A stretch of DNA of 9,051 nucleotides. It comes from JBCCRH01 sp039208045. GTDB lineage: Bacteria; Bacteroidota; Bacteroidia; Chitinophagales; Saprospiraceae. Of the stretch, positions 1 to 5,754 are shown one piece after another (the stretch's first letter is position 1; each line of letters opens with the position of its first letter). A program made the position numbers and the translations under genes. Where the stretch lies: the NCBI GenBank assembly GCA_039208045.1, contig JBCCRH010000245.1, positions 1 through 9,051 of the forward strand, given 5' to 3'. The notes beneath the pieces are model-generated. The model ran no database searches. It had not been told where the DNA came from and saw only the letters and a list, made by a program, of their open reading frames with translations.

Positions 1-1
1 A

Positions 2-226
2 ACACCTGAAGAAATGCATCATAATTTAGGTGTGTTGAAAAAATTTGTGCCAGCTCACCTCAGCTCTCACGAAGTTGACGAACGAATTGAGCGAATTAAA
101 CAAAAAATCCAGTACATCTCCGAAGCTCGTCTGACGGAACTACTAGTAGAAGCAGGTTTTCAAAAACCCAATCGCTTTTATCAGCTCTCTATCTATGGAG
201 GGTGGATGGTACAAAAAGGTTCCTAA
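2..226 (+). CDS. C-terminal fragment of a probable class I SAM-dependent methyltransferase (5' end outside window)
   Basis: The reading frame is open from the first bases of the window through the stop TAA at 224-226. It therefore probably continues upstream, and the ATG at 14 is likely an internal methionine (visible start T-P-E-E-M-H-H-N). The 74 visible residues end in a pattern I recognise from the tail of class I methyltransferases: SEARLTELLVEAGF, then a short link, then RFYQLSIYGGWMVQK. In those enzymes this is the last helix ('LLxxAGF') followed by the final beta hairpin, where an aromatic-rich strand ends in a Trp and a Lys. The SAM-binding GxGxG motif would lie upstream and is not visible, so substrate and activity cannot be judged. 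The gene is convergent with the carotenoid oxygenase, with 3 bp between stop codons, so the two are not co-transcribed. The methyltransferase call is family recognition from a short tail only. Confidence 0.65.
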   Translation, partial: TPEEMHHNLGVLKKFVPAHLSSHEVDERIERIKQKIQYISEARLTELLVEAGFQKPNRFYQLSIYGGWMVQKGS

Positions 227-229
227 TGA

Positions 230-1675
230 CTAAAAGTGTTGGTCGAGCCACATCCCATGAAAGCCCAGGGGAATATTGTGTGGCAATTTGGCGGAAGCCA
301 CCTCCTCTAGGGTATCCGCTTCTAGAACTAAGAGTCGCGTCTCTGCTTCAATAGTGTCAAACAACAGCATGAGTATCCAGCCGTCATCCTCTGCTTTGGG
401 ATTGGGTCTGGGGACAAATATGGGCTCACCCGGTAGATGAGGCTTCAGATCTTTATACATGGTCTGTCGCTCATGGGCATCAACTTTAGCTACGCCATGC
501 AGCACCATATTAGTCGTTTCAGGAGTGCCTGCTATATTCCAGATGTAGCGATTTAGTCGCCCTTCCTTTGTAGGCGCAACATTAGGCAATTCTCCTGGAT
601 AGGGGCTCAAATTAGAAGTCTTGACCTGCTTACGACTCAAATCCAACTCAAAGCGAGTCAGCATAGGCGCTGCATCCTCCTCTCCTACTTCTCCTTCCAA
701 AAAAGTCTTCATGGCTTCCGCCGAAGGAAAATCTTCCATGATATAGCCATCAATCACTACTTTATCTTCCCCTACATCATACCCATTGGCAAAGTGAAAC
801 ACAAAGCAAAAATCCATCTCTAGTTCGTGCACGGTTTGATCGGCGTCCACCACAATCACCTTCGTCTTTTTAGAGTGATCCACCCGAATGGAAGCCACTG
901 GCGATTGCAAGCCTGAAAACGCTTGCAGCAAATCAAAGGAGACCGGCGTCAGAAAAAAGATCTTTCGCCCGTTTTGGGTGAGCACAAAATCGTGCGTAAA
1001 GGTCACCTCCTCCATAGGGATGATCTGACTCTTAGCCGCCGTACCATCCGCTTGTACTTCGTAAAGTACCAATCGTTGTTTCGCCCCAGCGGCTGTGCCA
1101 AAGTTGTGCAGTACCCCTGTTGCTTCGTGCAGCTTAGGGTGCGCCGAAAAGGGCAGCTCTGGATTAATCCACTTATCAATAGCCGAGAAATCATTAATCA
1201 ATACCCCTTCATAATCATAGCGTCCCACCGTCTCCAAGGTTACCGGATCAATCTCATGGGGCAAGCCGCCTTCCCACAGTGCCAACATCTTCCCCCCATG
1301 CCAAATCACACTGGTATTGGCTGCATTTTTAAAGCGCATTTTTAGCATGTTCTTCAGTGGCCCACCTGGTAGGTTAGTACCAAAACTACGGTATAACATT
1401 TTCCCCGCTTCATTCTCTTCCACAAATTCCTTCGTCCGCACATAGCGATTGCTATAGCGAATCTTCCCGTCTTTAAATTCGAATTTTGTAATCATCCCAT
1501 CCCCATCGAATAGGTGATGGTATTGCACCCCTTGGTGCTCGAAGCAACCGTTGCCATTACGGAATAAAGTTCCCTGTAATGCAGGCGGAAGTTCACCTTG
1601 TATGCTTAGTTTGTGATTTTGATATTCAGTCTCTACTTTTCGGGTAGCAGAGAAGTAGGTTTTCAATAATTCCAT
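230..1675 (-). CDS. Carotenoid cleavage oxygenase (RPE65/CCO family)
   Basis: This 481-residue protein is probably a non-haem Fe(II) dioxygenase that cleaves a double bond of carotenoids, apocarotenoids or stilbenoids to give aldehydes/ketones. Counting from the chosen start (MELLKTYF), the family landmarks appear in order: an N-terminal blade with RNGNG near 40 and HLFDGDGMITKFEF near 54-67, then YVRTKEF. The four iron-ligand histidines of the seven-bladed propeller are all present: H179 (FSAHPK), H228 (FTHDF), H294 (FHFANGYD) and H473 (GFHGMW). EDDGW near 429-433 is another family signature. Length fits the usual ~450-500 residues. The frame extends 33 codons upstream to an ATG at 1774, but that extension resembles nothing in the family, so I chose the ATG at 1673-1675. 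No signal peptide is seen, so it is likely cytoplasmic or membrane-peripheral. No carotenoid biosynthesis gene is visible nearby, so the substrate is unknown. RNGNG replaces the more usual RNGP, outside the metal site. Confidence 0.93.
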   Translation of the reverse strand: MELLKTYFSATRKVETEYQNHKLSIQGELPPALQGTLFRNGNGCFEHQGVQYHHLFDGDGMITKFEFKDGKIRYSNRYVRTKEFVEENEAGKMLYRSFGTNLPGGPLKNMLKMRFKNAANTSVIWHGGKMLALWEGGLPHEIDPVTLETVGRYDYEGVLINDFSAIDKWINPELPFSAHPKLHEATGVLHNFGTAAGAKQRLVLYEVQADGTAAKSQIIPMEEVTFTHDFVLTQNGRKIFFLTPVSFDLLQAFSGLQSPVASIRVDHSKKTKVIVVDADQTVHELEMDFCFVFHFANGYDVGEDKVVIDGYIMEDFPSAEAMKTFLEGEVGEEDAAPMLTRFELDLSRKQVKTSNLSPYPGELPNVAPTKEGRLNRYIWNIAGTPETTNMVLHGVAKVDAHERQTMYKDLKPHLPGEPIFVPRPNPKAEDDGWILMLLFDTIEAETRLLVLEADTLEEVASAKLPHNIPLGFHGMWLDQHF

Positions 1676-1813
1676 GATTGAATAGGCTTTATGGTAGAAT
1701 AACAAATGAGATAATGTTTGTTCTCTCTTTATGTTTGAATGGAGGTGAAATATCCGTAATTTTAAGGAGTGCATTGATGGTCAAGTGTAATAATATGGTG
1801 AGTGGTGATTACC

Positions 1814-1923
1814 TCGCGGATTGCAAATCCGCTGAGCGCGTGCTAAGTTTTATAAAGCAATAATACTAATGTATGCTGGGCCTGACCCACCCAGCCCGTG
1901 CCCAGCGGATTTGCAATCCGCGA
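1814..1923. repeat. Pair of inverted ~31-bp palindromic repeats (REP/MITE-like unit)
   Basis: Two copies of one sequence lie in opposite orientation, at 1814-1844 and 1893-1923. The reverse complement of the left copy matches the right copy perfectly over 21 bp (1814-1834 against 1903-1923) and over 31 bp with three mismatches. The core of each copy is itself a hairpin: gcggatt-gca-aatccgc at 1816-1832 and gcggatt-tgc-aatccgc at 1905-1921, each a 7-bp stem with a 3-nt loop. The 48 bp between the copies can form a further small stem (gctggg 1875-1880 with cccagc 1890-1895). The ends show no convincing target-site duplication and there is no transposase. The layout resembles a REP doublet or a very short non-autonomous element. 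From memory, palindromes of this GCGGATTnnnAATCCGC type are dispersed in Saprospiria genomes, but that cannot be checked here. Confidence 0.75.
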
Positions 1924-1955
1924 ACTGCTCGTGTGTAAGAAGAAAAAATCATTGC

Positions 1956-2084
1956 ATGGAAAGAGTAAACGAATATAACCAAATTGCCACAAAAGTCCTT
2001 ACAGAAGTTCACCATGAAAGCACTGGTACTGACGACGGCAAAAAGGAACCGAAAAGATTGCAGTCGAAATTAAAAGTTTTCTAG
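1956..2084 (+). pseudogene. XisI-like N-terminal fragment, shifted out of frame after ~20 codons
   Basis: The ATG at 1956 opens a 42-codon frame ending at TAG 2082-2084. Its first 18 residues (MERVNEYNQIATKVLTEV) fit the start of XisI proteins. They can be laid against the intact XisI at 2299 (MELRKKYANFAKNLLDEV) without gaps, with identical M, E, Y, A, L, E and V. The DNA is much less similar, so this is not a recent copy of its neighbour. The rest of the frame is the neighbouring xisH sequence read in the wrong phase and carries no recognisable domain. It is most simply a relic of an older, diverged xisI gene whose remainder was deleted. Alternatives are a chance resemblance or a tiny recent ORF. 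No Shine-Dalgarno sequence precedes it. Confidence 0.4.
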
Positions 2085-2308
2085 GTCACTCTACCCTTCA
2101 CGATTTTTATAAAGCTTTAGGGCAATTTATGTTTTATGCCGCCACCCTCAAAAATCAAGAACCAGAAAGGAGACTATATTTAGCTTTACCATTAAGCGCC
2201 TATGAGTTTCTGTTTAGGTACCCCCCAGTAAATGAGATTGCCCAAACCAATAACTTAAAAATCATTGTATTTGATCCTTTAACGGAAAAGATTACATCAT
2301 GGAGTTGA
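2033..2308 (+). pseudogene. xisH: xisH remnant (C-terminal two thirds of an element excision factor XisH)
   Basis: Read in the frame that ends at TGA 2306-2308, this stretch gives about 89 residues that match XisH closely: KGTEKIAVEIKSFLG, then DFYKALGQFMFY, then EPERRLYLALP, and a tail IVFDPLTEKITSWS. XisH has a PD-(D/E)XK nuclease-like fold; the E-x-K element is visible in VEIKSF. XisH is normally ~135-140 residues. The N-terminal ~45 residues, including the usual HxxVKxALxxDGW start and the upstream acidic residue, are absent in this frame, which is closed by a TGA at 2030-2032, and there is no start codon where one is needed. The neighbouring frame just upstream reads MKALVLTTAK, which may be a few more XisH codons shifted by one base at the A-run 2040-2044. 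The end overlaps the xisI start by 10 bp, the coupling expected of a xisHI pair. A functional protein is unlikely. Confidence 0.8.
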
Positions 2309-2640
2309 GAAAAAAATATGCAAATTTTGCCAAGAACCTTTTAGATGAAGTCTACCAAATAGATATTCAATCTAAAGATGATATAAAAATTCGAAAAATT
2401 TTTGATGAGCAGACTAACAACTATCTCCTGATTATGGATGGATGGCGAGGCTCAAGCCGACTCTATGGCATTCTTATTCATTTGCAAGTCACTCAAGAAG
2501 GAAAAATCTGGGTACATCAAGATAATACAGACACAATCATCATCGATAAACTCTTAGACCTGGGCGTCCCCAAAAAAGACATCGTCGTGGGCTTCCACGC
2601 TCCCATCATGCGGCCTGATACGGATTTCGCTGTGGCTTAA
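2299..2640 (+). CDS. xisI: XisI family protein (fdxN element excision controlling factor-like)
   Basis: This intact 113-residue protein has the usual XisI length. It carries the family's conserved core: an N-terminal helix (KKYANFAKNLLDEV, ~5-18), a central MDGWRGSSRLYGILIHLQV (~46-64), GKIWVHQDNTD (~69-79), then LLDLGVPKKDIVVGFHAP and the C-terminal DFAVA. In heterocyst-forming cyanobacteria XisH and XisI are needed together with the recombinase XisF for excision of the fdxN element. Most homologues elsewhere have no such element nearby, and their role is unknown. Here the partner xisH directly upstream is a remnant, so this XisI appears to have lost its cognate partner. The ATG lies inside the xisH 3' end (10-bp overlap), so it was probably translated by coupling. 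It now lacks an evident promoter or ribosome binding site of its own. It is convergent with the regulator gene, 6 bp away. Confidence 0.88.
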   Translation: MELRKKYANFAKNLLDEVYQIDIQSKDDIKIRKIFDEQTNNYLLIMDGWRGSSRLYGILIHLQVTQEGKIWVHQDNTDTIIIDKLLDLGVPKKDIVVGFHAPIMRPDTDFAVA

Positions 2641-2646
2641 TGCATA

Positions 2647-5520
2647 CTAATACTCCAACACAAACTTCGACAAATTCTGCCCCTTTTCCAGTGCCAGCTT
2701 TTTGCGTAAGCGGTACCGAGCTACTTCTACCCCTCGCTGGGAAATGCTGAGCAAGTTGGCAATTTCCTTGGTATTCAGGTTGAGGCGGAGCAAGGCGCAG
2801 AGCTTTTGCTCGCTGGGCGAAAGATGGGGGTATTCTTCGCGCAGGCGTACCAGAAAATCGCCGTGGACTTTGTCAAAGTGGTGTTCAAATTGCTCCCAGT
2901 CTTCTTGTAGCTTGAGCGTAATGTCAATTTCTTTGACCATCTTTTCAAGGGCCTTTTTGGTTGCTGCTTTGCTGCCTGTTTGTTGAAGCTGCTTCAGTTC
3001 TTCTTTGATGGTATCGATAAATTCGTTTTTCACCACTAGATTCATCGTAGAGGCGGCTAGGAGTTTATTAACGTGTTGTAGCTCGCTCTGGATTTTCTCC
3101 TCTTTGAGTTGGAGCAGTTCTCGCTCTTTTTGTTGCTCGATGGCTAATAATTTTTGCTGCTCGTTGGTTAGTTCTAAGGCTTTTGATTCCTCTAGGCGTT
3201 GCGCTTTCTCTTTATAGCGCTGCTTTTGAATTTTGGACATCAAAATCAGTGCTAAGACACCCAGCAGCACATAAAAGCACTTTGCCACAAAGCTCCGGTA
3301 CAGTGGCGGAGCGACCTTAAAGGTCAAAGGTGCACTGCTAGTGATACGCCCCAAGTAATTTTTAGTCTGTACGACAAACTCATAATTACCTTCCTTAAGA
3401 TTAGTATATTCTTTGGAATTGGAATTCGTCCATTCGCTAAAATCTTCTTCAAAGCCTTTGAGGAGATACCGAAATTTGGTCGTATTCATATCATTAAACT
3501 GAAAAGACTCCACATCTATCTTTAGCACCTTTGCATAAGGGCTAATCTTAATAGGGCTGATCCGTTCTGGATGGACTTCAAAAGGCTGACGGACGTATAA
3601 GGCTTTGTTTTCGGTGACACTGTACACTTGCTTAATTACCAATGGCTGTTCGAGCTTGAGCAGATACTCTAGCTCGGGGTCATATTGAATAAAGCCTTCA
3701 TTGGCAGAGAATAGGATCCCCCGCTCTGTATTCATGGAAGCCTGGAGCAAATCATTATTGAGGTGGAACCGAAGCTGGTAGAGGGAAGAGGGTATAAACT
3801 GGTAGTTATCAGGACTGATTTGCTTAAAAAAGCCCACTAACTCTTCGGTCAGTACATGTACATTATTCTTCCGGTCTTGCTCAAAGAGGTAGACCGGCTG
3901 TTCGCCAATAGGATCAGAAAAAAGAGGATCGAGACTAACTTTGCCCGTGCTGGGAGTCAAGCGGTTGATCCCATCGTGGGTAGCGAGGTATAGTTTATCC
4001 GCTACCCGACTCAGCACAATCTGATCAGCTATAGAAAAATCCGACGTTTGAGAGATGTTTTTTACGCTTGCTTGGCGCAAATCATCCGATAAAAAGAGCT
4101 GATACAATCCTTTGTAGTACTGCCCCACCCAAATATTTCCCATCTCATCCTCCTCCACAAATCGGCTCGAAGAGCTAAAACCTTCGATGCGCCGAACCGG
4201 CCGCAGCACCTGCTGCTCATCCAATTGAAACAAATACAAGCCAGAATAGGTACCGCCTATGGCATAACCCGGCTTCGACTGCAATTGCTTTACTTTCCAA
4301 AGTCCATCGGTACTCGCCATCCGTTTGGCACGACCATTTTCCAGTAAAAATAACCCAGTGTGGTGCCCAGCATAGCACTTCCCTGCAATTTCTTGAATAC
4401 CATAGGCAGGCCCGCCTGAACCTGCCAGAAATATGCTTTTCTCAGCTCCATTCGCCAGAAAGTAAATACCATTCGAGGTCGTGAAGTACGTTCCTTCGTC
4501 CGTATCAAAGGCTTCATAGCCACTACCCCCAATATTGATGTCCTTACTGAGCAAACGCATTGGAGAGTTGATATGAATCAGGGCGATACCATTTTGCATA
4601 CCCACCCACAGATTGCCGTAATAATCTTGGAAAGACCGCAGGCAGGCGTTTGTTGCCAAGCCTGTTGAAGAAGTGATATTCTCGAGCACGTCGTTTTGAA
4701 AATCGTAGAGGAACAAACCAGAGGTTTGAGTTGCTATAGCTAAGCGGGTATCTGACAGCTGAAGCACATGGTTTACGTAAGTATCTTGCAAGGCACGAGC
4801 CAGCTTGTCTAGAGAGCGGCTTACGCCAAATGGAGTCGTAAATTCAATTTCACCAGAATTATGAAATAGGAAATAGCCTTCTTCATGAGGAATAATTCCT
4901 GTAATCACCTCCTCTACTTGGGTTGGAAAATTAGTGGCTACCACTTCCGATTCTCGAACTTCCAAGAGCTTACCAGCTTGACTTTGGGTGAATAACTTTC
5001 CATTTACCAAAAAAGAGCGTCCGAGCCCCCCTGCTAAACTAGCACGTACTATTACATCGCCATCGTAGATATAAATCCCTTGAAAAGTGCAAAAGTAGAC
5101 CTTCCCATGGAGCAAAAAGACATCCCATACTTCATCAAAATCGCGCGCTTCTTTGGCGATACGCTCCAAAAGCGAAACGTAGTGCCAGTTGGCATCAAAA
5201 TAGCCCAGCTCCCCTTGCGATCCCACATATAGTCGGTTGGTAGCCTCATCAAAAGCTAGCGACCTGTTCTTCTTACCGGTCTTCACATTGTGGCGCGCCC
5301 AAGCATCCCCATTGAAGGCCAGCACACTCAGATTATTCGCTACAAAGAGCGTCAAATTGCGGTTTTGTGCAAAATCAATATTCTGAATTCCAGCCTTGTA
5401 ATCAGCCGGTGTGAAATTCTGAATGGGGTAAATACCAGTAAAAGATGACGCCTTCTGTACAAAAAGCGAAAAAAGGAAGATGTGAAAAAAAATTCTTTTG
5501 TTGTATAAAAATATATGCAT
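2647..5520 (-). CDS. Membrane-bound one-component regulator: beta-propeller, triple-tyrosine domain, TM helix, coiled coil, LuxR-type HTH
   Basis: This 957-residue protein begins with a hydrophobic signal segment (FFHIFLFSLFVQKASS, ~11-26). Next comes a long periplasmic beta-propeller with two-component-regulator-type blades, for example GNLWVGMQNGIALI (~302-315) and GNIWVGQYYKGLYQL (~461-475). A triple-tyrosine (Y_Y_Y) domain follows at ~669-737 (KFRYLLKGFEEDFSEWT, then EYTNLKEGNYEFVVQTKN). One transmembrane helix lies near 743-762 and a Glu/Lys/Gln-rich coiled coil at ~765-870. A C-terminal helix-turn-helix occupies ~900-957 (LSPSEQKLCALLRL, TKEIANLLSISQRGVEVARY, RLRKKL). There is no histidine kinase or receiver domain, so ligand sensing would pass straight through the membrane to the DNA-binding domain. 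Homologues of this layout are common in Bacteroidota, often next to carbohydrate-use genes. A TTG at 5541 would add seven residues; the ATG at 5518-5520 is preferred. It is divergent from the glycosidase gene. Confidence 0.9.
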   Translation of the reverse strand: MHIFLYNKRIFFHIFLFSLFVQKASSFTGIYPIQNFTPADYKAGIQNIDFAQNRNLTLFVANNLSVLAFNGDAWARHNVKTGKKNRSLAFDEATNRLYVGSQGELGYFDANWHYVSLLERIAKEARDFDEVWDVFLLHGKVYFCTFQGIYIYDGDVIVRASLAGGLGRSFLVNGKLFTQSQAGKLLEVRESEVVATNFPTQVEEVITGIIPHEEGYFLFHNSGEIEFTTPFGVSRSLDKLARALQDTYVNHVLQLSDTRLAIATQTSGLFLYDFQNDVLENITSSTGLATNACLRSFQDYYGNLWVGMQNGIALIHINSPMRLLSKDINIGGSGYEAFDTDEGTYFTTSNGIYFLANGAEKSIFLAGSGGPAYGIQEIAGKCYAGHHTGLFLLENGRAKRMASTDGLWKVKQLQSKPGYAIGGTYSGLYLFQLDEQQVLRPVRRIEGFSSSSRFVEEDEMGNIWVGQYYKGLYQLFLSDDLRQASVKNISQTSDFSIADQIVLSRVADKLYLATHDGINRLTPSTGKVSLDPLFSDPIGEQPVYLFEQDRKNNVHVLTEELVGFFKQISPDNYQFIPSSLYQLRFHLNNDLLQASMNTERGILFSANEGFIQYDPELEYLLKLEQPLVIKQVYSVTENKALYVRQPFEVHPERISPIKISPYAKVLKIDVESFQFNDMNTTKFRYLLKGFEEDFSEWTNSNSKEYTNLKEGNYEFVVQTKNYLGRITSSAPLTFKVAPPLYRSFVAKCFYVLLGVLALILMSKIQKQRYKEKAQRLEESKALELTNEQQKLLAIEQQKERELLQLKEEKIQSELQHVNKLLAASTMNLVVKNEFIDTIKEELKQLQQTGSKAATKKALEKMVKEIDITLKLQEDWEQFEHHFDKVHGDFLVRLREEYPHLSPSEQKLCALLRLNLNTKEIANLLSISQRGVEVARYRLRKKLALEKGQNLSKFVLEY

Positions 5521-5754
5521 GTGCAATTGATTAAAAACCAAATATACTTAATTATCAGAAACTTATGAGCAAAGCATATATCGTTTGACGTAGTCTGCTT
5601 TGTAGTGGACGAAAAAATTGATGAAGTAATTATTACACTAAAAAGGATAAAATAATACAATTTTTGGTTAAAATAGCACTAGCAAAAAGTATGAAAACCC
5701 GCTGTCTCTATCTTCTTTCATGGCAGCCTACATATCTATAAACCTTTAATCAAG
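5521..5754. promoter_or_regulatory. Divergent intergenic control region between the regulator and the glycosidase operon
   Basis: This 234-bp AT-rich stretch separates two genes that start in opposite directions, so promoters for both must lie here or nearby. No plausible gene fills it. I found no clear Shine-Dalgarno sequence before either start, which is usual for Bacteroidota. On the plus strand I saw no good match to the phylum's TAnnTTTG -7 element ahead of the glycosidase; the closest is tatcgtttg near 5579-5587, with one extra base. No long inverted repeat suitable as an operator was noticed. Confidence 0.45.
5539..5546 (-). promoter_or_regulatory. Possible Bacteroidota-type -7 element (TATATTTG) for the regulator gene
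   Basis: On the minus strand TATATTTG matches the Bacteroidota sigma-factor -7 consensus TAnnTTTG exactly. A TTTG lies 23 nt upstream, longer than the usual ~19-21 nt to the -33 element, so the pair is imperfect. A start a few bases downstream would give a very short leader before the ATG at 5520 and would exclude the TTG at 5541 as start codon. Such short AT-rich matches arise often by chance. Confidence 0.25.

Noticed and set aside
923..1345. A 140-codon plus-strand ORF inside the carotenoid oxygenase.
   Set aside because: It is antisense to a well-conserved gene and its translation shows no domain, so it is a shadow frame.
1676..1774. N-terminal extension of the carotenoid oxygenase to the ATG at 1774.
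   Set aside because: The extra 33 residues resemble nothing in the family, and the ATG at 1675 gives the normal length and start.
1777..1863. A 28-codon plus-strand ORF preceded by AAGGAG at a good distance.
   Set aside because: It runs through the palindromic repeat, has no recognisable sequence, and the organism does not otherwise use Shine-Dalgarno sites. Chance is likely.
1814..1923. CRISPR array.
   Set aside because: Only two copies exist, they are inverted rather than direct, and there are no spacers of regular size or cas genes.
1869..1955. Upstream extension of the frame containing the XisI-like fragment.
   Set aside because: These codons are only a translation of the inverted repeat (PADLQSANC type) and carry no domain.
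2641..2646. Bidirectional terminator between xisI and the regulator gene, and likewise at 227-229.
   Set aside because: The gaps are 6 and 3 bp and I saw no GC-rich hairpin with a T-run spanning either.
5521..5541. TTG start at 5541 for the regulator.
   Set aside because: The ATG seven codons later keeps the whole signal segment and is the more usual start; the possible -7 element overlaps the TTG.
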